DNA from: JAEUMD01 sp964559355
GTDB taxonomy: Bacteria; Pseudomonadota; Alphaproteobacteria; Rhizobiales; Hyphomicrobiaceae
Length of the DNA: 27,351 nucleotides
Assembly (NCBI GenBank): GCA_964559355.1
Contig: CAZLHQ010000029.1
Span: 1 to 27,351 of the forward strand
Direction of reading: 5' to 3'
Every line of letters starts with the position of its first letter. Position 1 is the first letter of the stretch. Shown piece after piece: positions 8,143-15,370 of the stretch. The translations under genes and the position numbers were made by a program. The notes under the pieces are model-generated. The model worked only from the letters and a program-made list of their open reading frames with translations. It searched no databases and had not been told where the DNA came from.

Positions 8143-8850
8143 TCAAGGTGCAGGCTTGGACCAGTCGTCCTTCACCTCGTCGCACTTCTTCGAGATGAAG
8201 TCGTTGATGTCCTCGATCAGCGTCGATTGCAGCACGTTGAAGGTGTTGTCGGTCGCGGTCGCCGTCCACATCGCGCCTTTGACCAACGTCGGTGCTTCGA
8301 CCTTGCCCCAGTTGATCTTCGCCTTCACCGCCTTGCCGTTTTCGAACGAGACGGTCGGCGTGAAATCGATGTCGATCTGAGCGTCGTCCTTTTTCTCGCG
8401 ATCGATCGTGCAGGCGACGTGGTGCGGTGCGAGCTTGAGATCGTATTTCGCCTGGCTCATCGCTTTGGCGAGGTCTGCCCGAGACAGTTTGATGTCGGAA
8501 TTGCAGCGCACCGCCCCCCACGGCCAGGAGACCTTGGCCTTCGACACCATCTTGTCGAGCTGCGTTTTGCGCCACGACTTCAGGATCGAGCAGCTGACGT
8601 CACCGGAGAGCCCGGCAGGGTTACGAAATCCCTTGCAGATCTCGACCTTGCAGGATTTGCGGGCATCGCGCTCGGCGCGCTCTTCCGGCGTCAGCTCGGC
8701 GTCGGTGAGGCCGGAAGAGATGGAGGCTTTCTCCTCTGCCATCGCCGTCCCCGGCAGGGGGAGGGCTGCACCGGCAAGGACAGCGAGGCAGGTCGCGGTG
8801 ATCCGGGCAGGTGACTGCAGGATGACGACGCAGCGAGTGGCTAAGCGCAT
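8143..8850 (-). CDS. Predicted exported protein of unknown function
   Basis: A 235-residue protein with a signal peptide: basic start (MRLATR), hydrophobic core (ITATCLAVLAGAALPL) and likely cleavage after GTAMA at about residue 38. The mature part has four cysteines, with CKVEICKGF and SCSILKSWRK near the start, so periplasmic disulfides are plausible. It shows alternating beta-rich segments and ends in KKCDEVKDDWSKPAP. I do not recognise a family. AGGAG about 7 nt before ATG at 8850 supports the start. It is convergent with the SnoaL-like gene and divergent from hsp20. Confidence 0.75.
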   Translation of the reverse strand: MRLATRCVVILQSPARITATCLAVLAGAALPLPGTAMAEEKASISSGLTDAELTPEERAERDARKSCKVEICKGFRNPAGLSGDVSCSILKSWRKTQLDKMVSKAKVSWPWGAVRCNSDIKLSRADLAKAMSQAKYDLKLAPHHVACTIDREKKDDAQIDIDFTPTVSFENGKAVKAKINWGKVEAPTLVKGAMWTATATDNTFNVLQSTLIEDINDFISKKCDEVKDDWSKPAP

Positions 8851-9100
8851 GGAAAGGCTCCTATTTCACCATTGCGGGCAGCGCTGGCATGTGGCCGCCG
8901 CCGGCATTGCCTTGCGCCGGGTGATCCGGCGTCGGGCATGAGATCGTTCAAGCGTTCAATTGCCGCAGAACTGAGGCCGCAAGCAGACCGTTCGCGCAGA
9001 CTGAGACGGGGGCTTGGTCGCTTGAAAGCCGACCGGGCAGCACCATATTCTGTGCATGCAGACCGCGACCGCCACGAACAGGGGTCGCACGATCAGTCCG

Positions 9101-9129
9101 CTTGAAACGGGCTGTCGAAGGTCACATCT
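9101..9129 (+). promoter_or_regulatory. Candidate sigma-32 (heat-shock) promoter of hsp20
   Basis: CTTGAAA at 9101-9107 matches the sigma-32 -35 element. After a 14-nt spacer, TCACATCT at 9122-9129 resembles the CCCCATnT -10 element. It lies 53 bp upstream of the Hsp20 start. The rest of 8851-9100 shows no gene. Confidence 0.45.
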
Positions 9130-9182
9130 TCGGGGCCTTTAAAACCCCGCTGAAGTCGCTTCTTGAAAGGGCTTTGGGACCA
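9128..9182 (+). promoter_or_regulatory. Structured 5' UTR of hsp20, possible ROSE-like RNA thermometer
   Basis: CTTCGGGG (9128-9135) pairs with CCCC (9145-9148) and GAAG (9152-9155) to form one stem-loop. Directly after it is TCGCTTCTTGAAAGGG (9156-9171), similar in layout to the UYGCU anti-Shine-Dalgarno plus GGA-type stretch of rhizobial ROSE elements, which control small heat-shock genes. If the sigma-32-like site just upstream sets the transcript start, the first hairpin would be only partly transcribed, so the two readings compete. Confidence 0.35.
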
Positions 9183-9614
9183 ATGAACCGTATGTCACTT
9201 CTGTCAAATCCCCTGCTTCTCGGATTCGACGAGATCGAGCGTCTGATCGATCGCGCCAGCAAAGGCGGCGACGGTTATCCGCCCTACAACATCGAGCGAA
9301 TCGTGCAGCCCGACAGCGCCAAGGAGCGCTTGCGGATTACTCTGGCGGTAGCCGGCTTCACCCGCGACCAGCTCGACGTCGTCGTGGAGGACAACCAGCT
9401 AATCGTCCGCGGCAAACAGCAGGATGATAAGTCGCGCGAGTTTCTCTACCGCGGTATTGCGGCGCGGCAATTCCAGCGCACTTTCGTCCTTGCCGACGGC
9501 ATCGAAGTCCGCTCGGCGGACTTGGCTAATGGATTGCTGGAGATCGATCTGATGCGGCACGAGCCAGAGCGCCTGGTGCGAAAGATCGACATCGGTGAGA
9601 ATTCGAAAACCTAG
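9183..9614 (+). CDS. Hsp20/alpha-crystallin small heat-shock protein
   Basis: A 143-residue cytoplasmic ATP-independent holdase. The N-terminal arm (NRMSLLSNPLLLGFDEIERLID) resembles IbpA-type rhizobial class A small Hsps. The alpha-crystallin domain spans about residues 38-130 with YNIERI, LRITLAVAGFT, LDVVVEDNQLIVRGKQ and the conserved ANGLLEIDL motif. The ATG at 9183 is chosen because family members start just before this arm; a longer frame to 9102 would include the upstream regulatory region. AAAGGG lies 11 nt upstream and GGGA 3 nt upstream. A DUF1150 gene follows 144 bp later, a common alphaproteobacterial arrangement. Confidence 0.92.
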   Translation: MNRMSLLSNPLLLGFDEIERLIDRASKGGDGYPPYNIERIVQPDSAKERLRITLAVAGFTRDQLDVVVEDNQLIVRGKQQDDKSREFLYRGIAARQFQRTFVLADGIEVRSADLANGLLEIDLMRHEPERLVRKIDIGENSKT

Positions 9615-9758
9615 ATTTCGGATTTTCGTCGAAATCGCAAACGAATCGCAGATGATGGGGATGTGGGAGTCTTCTTTCCGGGACATGAAATCGTCCAAGC
9701 CCGGGCGTAGGACTCAGCATGACGCGTCCCAAGCCTCACGCAACCGAGGAGTTCCGTC

Positions 9759-10049
9759 ATGAATATCAAGAGCACGCCGAAGACTTTCGACAACGTCGCG
9801 GAGCGTGTCATGCCGATCATGAGCGAGCTGGAATTCGCAAAGCTCGGTGATGGCCATGTCGCCTACATCAAAACCATGACGTCGGAGGAGGCCAGCCGCC
9901 TGTTTCCGACGGTCGAGGGGCTGCCACAGGGTATCCACCTGTTCGCTCTGCATGGTGCCGATGGCACGCCGTTGGCGCTGACCGATACGCGGTCTGCCGC
10001 TGTTGGCCATGCCATGGGCGACGAGCTCGAGATCGCTAGCGTCCACTAA
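9759..10049 (+). CDS. DUF1150 family protein
   Basis: A 96-residue protein. The conserved core reads LGDGHVAYIKTMTSEEA, then GIHLFALHGADGTPLALTD, typical of DUF1150, a small alphaproteobacterial family of unknown function often found just after hsp20. The start has GGAG about 7 nt upstream. It ends before a strong terminator. A link to heat-shock physiology is inferred only from position. Confidence 0.85.
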   Translation: MNIKSTPKTFDNVAERVMPIMSELEFAKLGDGHVAYIKTMTSEEASRLFPTVEGLPQGIHLFALHGADGTPLALTDTRSAAVGHAMGDELEIASVH

Positions 10050-10074
10050 GACGCTGTGCGGTGAAATGAAAGAA

Positions 10075-10110
10075 GCCACGTCGCCGGGCGGTGACGTGGC
10101 TTTGTCTTTT
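10075..10110 (+). terminator. Rho-independent terminator after the DUF1150 gene
   Basis: A perfect 8-bp stem, GCCACGTC (10075-10082) with GACGTGGC (10093-10100), is followed by TTTGTCTTTT. It separates the plus-strand hsp20/DUF1150 genes from the convergent epimerase gene. Confidence 0.85.
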
Positions 10111-10159
10111 GGGGTGTCGGGCGTGTTGAGTTTCGGGTGTGCGGCGATCCGCGATGGGC

Positions 10160-11143
10160 TCAGCCGCGATAATGCGCGAACTGGCCTTTCGGTTTGAACC
10201 GCTCCAGATATTCGGGAACCACGATGCCGGCGCTGCGTGGCTGCTTCACGCCGAGCGCCTCGAGCGTGCGGCCTTCTTTCTTTGCGGCCTCGCTGACGAC
10301 GTTGTCGCTTTCGAGCATGCGCACTTGATCGACGGTAACGGGGCGCAGGGAGTTGGGTAGTGGCCAGGTCAGGAGTGCCTGCAACTTGGCCATCCAGAAC
10401 GGCATCGGAAAATAGCCACGGTCGCGGCCGGCCCACTTTTGCGTTTCGTCCAGCAGTTCGCGGAAGCTCTTCACGTCGGGTCCGCCGACCTCATAGACGG
10501 TGCCGGGCGTACCAGCACCTTCCGCGGCGTTGACGACAGCCGCGGCGAGATCAGCAACGAAGATCGGCTGGAAGCGGGTTCGACCACCGCCGATCAGCGG
10601 CATCAACGGCGACATGCGCGCCATGGAAGCGAAGCGATTATAGAATTCATCCTCCGGGCCGAACACGATCGAAGGCCGGATAATGATGGCGCCGGGGAAC
10701 TCCGCCAGCACGGCGGCCTCGCCCGCCGCCTTGGTACGTGCGTAGGCGGCCGAGGATGCAGCGTTGGCGCCAATGGCAGAGATGTGGATGAAGCGCTGGG
10801 CGCCGGCCTCGCGCGCTGCCCGGGCCACCGCGCGGGCACCCTCGACATGAACGGCGTCGAACGACTGCTTGCCGACGCTCGCCAGCACGCCGACCGCGTT
10901 GATGACCACCTCGGCGCCTTGTGCGGCGGCGAGGCACGATTCGGGGTAACGCAGATTGGCCTGAACGGCATGGATCTGCCCCACCGCCCCCATCGGCTGC
11001 AGGTGCCCGGCCAAATCCGGCCGCCGCGACGCCGCCCTGACGCGCCAGCCGCGACGGGCCAGTTCGCGCACCACATGGCGGCCGACGAAACCCGGTCCGC
11101 CGAACACCGTCGCCAGCCCGCCGTGCAACAGCTTGGAAGTCAT
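10160..11143 (-). CDS. NAD(P)-binding NDUFA9-like atypical SDR / epimerase-family protein
   Basis: A 327-residue Rossmann protein. The N terminus TVFGGPGFVGRHVVREL carries the GxxGxxG dinucleotide-binding motif. VVINAVGVLASVGKQSF and HISAIGANAASSAAYARTKAAGE follow, with YxxxK at the usual SDR catalytic position, then IIIRPSIVFGPEDEFYNRFA. This pattern is that of the NDUFA9-like complex I-associated subfamily, common as a free protein in alphaproteobacteria. ATG at 11143 is preferred over the 11248 extension because it starts just before the first beta strand; GAGG lies about 10 nt upstream. It is the last backbone gene before the tRNA. Confidence 0.88.
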   Translation of the reverse strand: MTSKLLHGGLATVFGGPGFVGRHVVRELARRGWRVRAASRRPDLAGHLQPMGAVGQIHAVQANLRYPESCLAAAQGAEVVINAVGVLASVGKQSFDAVHVEGARAVARAAREAGAQRFIHISAIGANAASSAAYARTKAAGEAAVLAEFPGAIIIRPSIVFGPEDEFYNRFASMARMSPLMPLIGGGRTRFQPIFVADLAAAVVNAAEGAGTPGTVYEVGGPDVKSFRELLDETQKWAGRDRGYFPMPFWMAKLQALLTWPLPNSLRPVTVDQVRMLESDNVVSEAAKKEGRTLEALGVKQPRSAGIVVPEYLERFKPKGQFAHYRG

Positions 11144-11313
11144 GAGATTACCGCCTCGATTGCGAATTTCCGTATCCGAAAGGCGCTGCCCGGCCGGCAA
11201 ATTACCGCTTCGACCTGCCGCCGACCTTATCGCCGCGCCCCCGCGCATACCTCATGGCGCACTATACGGTCCAGAAAGCTGCTGTGAAGTGCGCCAGAAG
11301 TCCTGTCTTGAGA

Positions 11314-11342
11314 TTGACAAGTGGGCGCGCTGCCACTAGTTG
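11314..11342 (+). promoter_or_regulatory. Putative promoter of tRNA-Leu
   Basis: A consensus TTGACA at 11314-11319 is followed after 17 nt by TAGTTG (11337-11342), a weak -10. It lies 28 nt upstream of the tRNA 5' end. The -35 is exact; the -10 is the uncertain part. Confidence 0.5.
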
Positions 11343-11369
11343 AAGCGCCTCGACATGCCTGTCGTGTCG

Positions 11370-11454
<85 letters not shown>

Positions 11455-11617
11455 TTTGTTCTCATCACAGCACCTCATAGCAACCGTAAATCTAATAAAA
11501 AACAATAAGTTGGTGAGCGACAGCTTCTCATGGAATCTCATGATGATCATTGCATACCGTCGGGTTGGCGGTATGATGTGACGGTATTTGATCACCTCCT
11601 ACGTCGGTACCGTCATC

Positions 11618-12811
11618 GTGTCCCTGACCGATGCCAAGATCCGTTCGGTGAAGCCGAAGTCCGCGTCCTATAAGCTGGCGGACAGCGGCGGCCTCTACCT
11701 GCTCGTCAAGCCCGGTGGTGGCAAGCTGTGGCGCTTCGACTATCGCTTTGCCGGCAAGCGCAAGACACTCGCGCTCGGCACCTATCCGAAGCAGAGCCTG
11801 GCCGAAGCGAGGCGCGCCCGCGACGATGCCAAGGAAGAGCTTGAGCAGCGTGTCGATCCCTCCGAGACGCGCAAACTTGCCAAGCTCGGCGTCATCCGCG
11901 CCGCCGCCGACACGTTCGAACTCGTCGCCAACGAATGGTTGTCGAAGATCGAGCGCGAAGGCCGCGCCGAACCGACGCTGAAGAAGAGCCGCTGGTTTGT
12001 GAGCCTGCTGTCGTCCTCGATCGGCAGCCGCCCGATTTCATTAATCACAGCTCCGGAACTCTTGCTTGCCCTGCGCAGGATCGAAGCGCGAGGAAAATAC
12101 GAGACGGCGCGGCGGGCGCGCAGCACCAGCGGCCGCATATTCCGTTACGCCATCGCAACCGGGCGCGCCGAGCGCAACCCAGCCGCTGATCTCGCCGGTG
12201 CGCTCGTATCGCCCAAGGTTACCCATCACGCCGCCATTATCGAGCCCGCTGCCATCGGCGGACTTTTGCGCGCCGTCGACGATTACTCCGGCTCCCCCAT
12301 CGTGCGCGCGGCACTCCGATTGCTGCCGCTGGTCTTCGTGCGGCCGATGGAGTTGCGTCACGCGCGATGGGTCGACATCGATCTCGCCGCTGCCCGCTGG
12401 ACGATCCCGGCGGCGTTCATGAAGATGCGATCGCCCCACATCGTGCCACTTTCGCGTCAGTCGATCGACATCATCGACGGCATGCGGCCTCTAACCGGCG
12501 ATGCGCCCTATCTTTTTCCATCGATGCGAACCGTGCATCGCCCTATCAGCGAAAATACTCTCAACGGCGCCTTGCGCCGGCTGGGCTACGGCAACGACGA
12601 CATGACCAGCCACGGCTTCCGTTCCATGGCCTCGACTAGGCTCAACGAGATGGGCCGCTGGAACCCGGACGCCATCGAGCGCCAGCTTGCCCACGGCGAG
12701 CGCAACGCGGTACGTGCCGCGTACAATTACGCCCAGCATCTAGCCGAGCGGACGGCGATGATGCAGACCTGGGCCGACTATCTCGACGGCTTGCGCGAGG
12801 TCGTCACTTAA
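11618..12811 (+). CDS. P4-type tyrosine recombinase (site-specific integrase)
   Basis: A 397-residue protein. The N-terminal DUF4102-type domain starts SLTDAKIRSVKP and includes DSGGLYLLVKPGG, LWRFDYRFAGKRKTLALG and TYPKQSLAEARRARD. A SAM-like core-binding domain is followed by the catalytic domain with R242 (RPMELRHARW), H332-x2-R335 (HGFRSMAST), H359 (QLAHGE) and the nucleophile Y369 or Y371 (AAYNYAQ). All catalytic residues are present, so it should be active. It integrates or excises the element at the adjacent tRNA. The GTG at 11618 places SLTDAKIR at the N terminus as in the family; a TTG at 11588 would add ten residues. Neither has a good Shine-Dalgarno. Confidence 0.93.
   Translation: MSLTDAKIRSVKPKSASYKLADSGGLYLLVKPGGGKLWRFDYRFAGKRKTLALGTYPKQSLAEARRARDDAKEELEQRVDPSETRKLAKLGVIRAAADTFELVANEWLSKIEREGRAEPTLKKSRWFVSLLSSSIGSRPISLITAPELLLALRRIEARGKYETARRARSTSGRIFRYAIATGRAERNPAADLAGALVSPKVTHHAAIIEPAAIGGLLRAVDDYSGSPIVRAALRLLPLVFVRPMELRHARWVDIDLAAARWTIPAAFMKMRSPHIVPLSRQSIDIIDGMRPLTGDAPYLFPSMRTVHRPISENTLNGALRRLGYGNDDMTSHGFRSMASTRLNEMGRWNPDAIERQLAHGERNAVRAAYNYAQHLAERTAMMQTWADYLDGLREVVT
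11848..11906 (+). repeat. 59-bp direct repeat, copy 1 (inside the integrase gene)
   Basis: This stretch encodes RVDPSETRKLAKLGVIRAA in the integrase. It is identical over 59 bp to 12925-12983 downstream, and similarity continues for about 12 more bases with three mismatches. Confidence 0.9.
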
Positions 12812-12812
12812 G

Positions 12813-12924
12813 CTGATCGATGGGACGCAACCGCACGTCACCGAAGCGGTGCTCAATCACAAGAATGGCACGCGCACACCGATCCAGCGCGTCTACGATC
12901 GCCACACTTATTTGCCGGAGATGC
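12813..12924 (+). pseudogene. C-terminal remnant of a second tyrosine integrase
   Basis: Right after the intact integrase, the frame starting at 12813 reads PHVTEAVLNHKNG, then PIQRVYDRHTYLPEMR. This is the usual end of a tyrosine recombinase (LxH-x-x-G box, catalytic Tyr in VYDRH, then YLPEMR), but of a different subtype from the intact copy. There is no start codon or N-terminal part. It joins, in another reading frame, to a 59-bp copy of the intact integrase. The remnant suggests an earlier element at the same tRNA that was replaced or partly deleted. Confidence 0.75.
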
Positions 12925-12983
12925 GCGTGTCGATCCCTCCGAGACGCGCAAACTTGCCAAGCTCGGCGTCATCCGCGCCGCCG
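12925..12983 (+). repeat. 59-bp direct repeat, copy 2 (integrase fragment)
   Basis: A perfect copy of 11848-11906, encoding the same integrase residues, placed 1,077 bp further on without the rest of the gene. It abuts the remnant of a second integrase. Perfect identity suggests a recent event or gene conversion. Confidence 0.9.
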
Positions 12984-13046
12984 TCGGCACGATCGTAGAC
13001 CGTTGATTGTTTGCAATTCGGTTCGTCGGCGGAGAGCTACCATCGG

Positions 13047-13280
13047 TCACTTCAGAAGATCGAGAAACTCATCGAGCGATAGACCCGCCTGCTTGATGAT
13101 GCTGCGCACAAATGGTTTCGGAAGATCGCGCCCCTTGTGCATCGGCACTGTTGTTGCCCGCGACGCATCGGTGCGATGCACCAGACGATGGTGGCTTCCG
13201 GACGTGCGAACGACGACGAAGCCGCCGCGCTCTAGGGCACGGATCACATCAACGGCCTTCAGCGATGGCAGGATGCTCAT
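13047..13280 (-). CDS. hicA: HicA-family mRNA interferase toxin
   Basis: A 77-residue protein with the small dsRBD-like HicA fold. VIRALERGGFVVVRTSGSHH contains the conserved G-S-H catalytic histidine region, then LVHRTDASRATTVPMHKGRDLP and IIKQAGLSLDEFL. HicA toxins cleave mRNA and block translation until bound by HicB. The start codon at 13280 overlaps the stop of the hicB gene by 4 nt, so the two are translationally coupled. The antitoxin-first order is less common than toxin-first. Such pairs stabilise mobile elements. Confidence 0.92.
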   Translation of the reverse strand: MSILPSLKAVDVIRALERGGFVVVRTSGSHHRLVHRTDASRATTVPMHKGRDLPKPFVRSIIKQAGLSLDEFLDLLK

Positions 13281-13549
13281 GCAGCCGAAAGCGAAATGGT
13301 GACCTCACGCAACTGGGCCTTGCCGGTCTCGACCGGGATTTCTTCGCCGCGCTCGCGCCGACTTTCAAGCACGAGCTCGATCGCCTCCTTGGCCATCGCC
13401 AGCGCCTCCTGCTCCGTATCACCACCGGTGACGACCTCGGGGAGCGCCGGGACAACGACGAGAAAGCCGCCTTCCTGCATCGGTTCGAGGATCACGCTGT
13501 AGGTACGGCTCGAATCCACTTCGATGCTCCTGTGTCGGGTGTAGGTCAT
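13277..13549 (-). CDS. hicB: HicB-family antitoxin
   Basis: A 90-residue protein of the HicB/RNase H-like antitoxin family: YSVILEPMQEGGFLVVVPALPEVVTGGDTEQEAL is split by the typical GGF and PALP motifs, followed by the helix AMAKEAIELVLESRRERGEEIP. It binds and neutralises HicA and probably represses the operon; no separate C-terminal DNA-binding domain is evident. The start codon has no Shine-Dalgarno but is preceded by seven A/T pairs and a TATGAT 8 nt away. Confidence 0.92.
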   Translation of the reverse strand: MTYTRHRSIEVDSSRTYSVILEPMQEGGFLVVVPALPEVVTGGDTEQEALAMAKEAIELVLESRRERGEEIPVETGKAQLREVTISLSAA

Positions 13550-13557
13550 AAAAAAAC

Positions 13558-13563
13558 ATCATA
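13558..13563 (-). promoter_or_regulatory. -10 element of hicBA
   Basis: On the minus strand TATGAT (five of six matches to TATAAT) ends 8 nt before the hicB ATG and is separated from it by a run of T. No convincing -35 is visible. The transcript would be leaderless or nearly so. Confidence 0.45.
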
Positions 13564-13920
13564 GCACATCGCAACTCGCTCGCGACACTGCCCCTGTCGC
13601 CGCCGCGACTGGCGCCGACCAATCGCGACAACGCACGAACGAGGCCGTCCGTCATTACCGGCCATTCGTTTCCGCTGTTCGAACGCGAACCGTGATCGAG
13701 TGTGGGCTTTTCGAACACGCCACCTCATCGCTGACGATCAAACGGATTTGCTCGGCGCTGGTGTTTCGAAGATCCCACGAGGAGACGTCGCAGAAGCAAC
13801 CGTTGCCGAGCACCACGGAGCATGCGGGTTCGGCGAAGAACACAATGGTCCGTACAGGGGAAGAGCAGTCAGCCTGGAGCCTTGGCATGAGCTTGCAACT
13901 GAAAAATGCGCAGTAAGCAA
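13564..13920. other. Intergenic stretch without a supported gene
   Basis: The gap between the divergent hicBA and marR-like genes contains short open frames on both strands, none with a ribosome site or a recognisable product. Confidence 0.5.
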
Positions 13921-13959
13921 TTGACATGACACCCATGCGTGAGTATGTACCCACGCATG
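13921..13959 (+). promoter_or_regulatory. Promoter and palindromic operator of the marR-like gene
   Basis: A perfect -35 TTGACA (13921-13926) is followed after 17 nt by TATGTA (13944-13949). A perfect inverted repeat, CATGCGTG (13934-13941) and CACGCATG (13952-13959), straddles this -10, and its second arm contains the start codon. A dimeric regulator bound here would block transcription, so autorepression by the encoded MarR-like protein is likely. Confidence 0.65.
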
Positions 13960-14349
13960 AGCAGAAAAGATGAAGTTCAATCTAACGCGCTTTCAGCGAC
14001 CGCTGCGCTGCTGGACCATGTCGATCGCAACCTTGGTCTCCCGCTCACTCGGACGTTGATACTGGCGGCGCAACGCCCTGGTTTGTCGGTAAACGAACTA
14101 GCAGAATTCCTGGGCATTCCACAACAAACCGCGAGCAGGTATGTGGCGGTGCTCCAGGGACGTTATGAGTTACCTTCCATGTCATCCACAGTATCCGCGC
14201 GTAACCCGCTTCTGACGTTGGAAGTCAGTCAGCTTGACCCCAGACGGCGCGCAATCTTCCTGACACCCGAAGGAAAGAAGCGCATCGAGAAGCTTCTTGC
14301 CGAACTCCCGAGGCATCATGAACAACACGCACGCGTCAGCCAGACTTAA
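13957..14349 (+). CDS. MarR-like winged-helix regulator
   Basis: A 130-residue protein. Residues 20-70 form a winged-helix DNA-binding region (LPLTRTLILAAQ, LSVNELAEFLGIPQQTASRYVAVL). The wing and last helix read DPRRRAIFLTPEGKKRIEKLL, the MarR family pattern. The ATG at 13957 lies inside a palindromic operator about 7 nt after the -10, so the mRNA is probably leaderless; a GTG at 13939 would lie upstream of the transcript start. It overlaps the kinase gene by 32 bp and is first in a three-gene operon, which it probably autoregulates. The effector is unknown. Confidence 0.8.
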   Translation: MSRKDEVQSNALSATAALLDHVDRNLGLPLTRTLILAAQRPGLSVNELAEFLGIPQQTASRYVAVLQGRYELPSMSSTVSARNPLLTLEVSQLDPRRRAIFLTPEGKKRIEKLLAELPRHHEQHARVSQT

Positions 14350-15370
14350 AGGGTTGGCGTTGCCGAACGGATGGACAGTGACTGAGGCAGTCAATCCGAG
14401 TGACGACGCCACCGGTGGGCAGTTTTCACGGGCATATGTTGTCGCAAAGGACGGCGTCGAGGGCTTCCTGAAAGCTTTCGATTTCTCTGACGCGTTCAGT
14501 TCGACCAACGTCATCGACGTATTGAACAAGTTGACGACGGCATTCATGTACGAACGCGACATTCTAATGCATTGCAGGGAAAAGCGGCTCCGTAAAGTCG
14601 TTGTGGCAATTGAGCATGGCGAGGTGCAGGTCCCGAATTTCGACGCCATGAACGGTCGAGTTTTCTACCTCATTTTTCATTTGGCCGAGGGCGATGTCCG
14701 GCGCCAAATCTCGATGCGCGGGCGGTTCGATCGATCATGGTGCATGCAAGCACTTCGAGACGTCTCGGTTGGGATGTTCCAGGTCCATCGGCAGATGATC
14801 GCGCACCAAGACCTCAAGCCGTCGAACGTTCTCGTGTTTAGCGACGAATGCCGACTGGCTGACTTCGGGCGGGCTTCGAGAAAAGGCTATCCGGCGTTGC
14901 ATGATGACTACGATGTTGCTGGGGACGCGACGTACGCGCCACCCGAGCAACTCTACGGGTTTCGCGACCCCGAGTGGACGAAACGACGCTTCGGTTGTGA
15001 TCTTTACATGCTCGGCAATCTAGCATCGTTCTTGTTCACCGGTACCAACGTTACGTCGCTACTCTTCACTCACTTGAACGGACAGTTCCATCCTGCGATT
15101 TGGGGAAGGTCATACGCCGACGTGCTGCCGTATCTGCAGTCGAGCTTCGGAAAGGTGATGGCGGATCTGAAGGTGCAACTCGCGGGGCCATGCTCCGCAG
15201 AGATTGAGGGGATCATAAGGGAACTGTGCAATCCTGACCTGAGCAAGCGCGGCTATCCGAAGGGTGTCGGTCGGCATGACCAGTACTCTCTTGAAAGGTA
15301 CGTATCGCGGTTCGATTTGCTCAACAAACGGATCGCGTTCGAGATGCGCAAGGCGAGGCCGCTCCAGTGA
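14318..15370 (+). CDS. Serine/threonine-type protein kinase
   Basis: A 350-residue soluble protein with the complete Hanks-kinase motif set. A glycine-rich stretch ATGGQFSRAY (31-40) precedes the VAIK-type lysine K52 (GFLKAF); helix C glutamate is E79 (MYERD). The catalytic loop is H163-Q-D165-LKPSN170, so it lacks the RD arginine. Mg-binding DFG starts at D182, APPE is at 207-210 and the helix F aspartate is in GCDLYMLG. All catalytic residues are present, so activity is expected. There is no membrane anchor or sensor domain. The ATG at 14318 with GAGG 4-5 nt upstream is preferred over TTG at 14297. Its stop overlaps the next start (GTGA), indicating coupling to the TPR-like gene. Confidence 0.88.
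   Translation: MNNTHASARLKGLALPNGWTVTEAVNPSDDATGGQFSRAYVVAKDGVEGFLKAFDFSDAFSSTNVIDVLNKLTTAFMYERDILMHCREKRLRKVVVAIEHGEVQVPNFDAMNGRVFYLIFHLAEGDVRRQISMRGRFDRSWCMQALRDVSVGMFQVHRQMIAHQDLKPSNVLVFSDECRLADFGRASRKGYPALHDDYDVAGDATYAPPEQLYGFRDPEWTKRRFGCDLYMLGNLASFLFTGTNVTSLLFTHLNGQFHPAIWGRSYADVLPYLQSSFGKVMADLKVQLAGPCSAEIEGIIRELCNPDLSKRGYPKGVGRHDQYSLERYVSRFDLLNKRIAFEMRKARPLQ

Noticed and set aside
10439..11287. 282-codon plus-strand frame
   Set aside because: Antisense of the NDUFA9-like gene, with the Arg/Asp/Gly/Ala-rich composition expected of a shadow frame.
12820..13302. 160-codon plus-strand frame
   Set aside because: It crosses the integrase remnant in the wrong frame and runs antisense into hicA.
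13692..13924. Short overlapping frames between hicB and the marR-like gene
   Set aside because: Three frames are open on the two strands, none with start signals; more likely regulatory or relict DNA.
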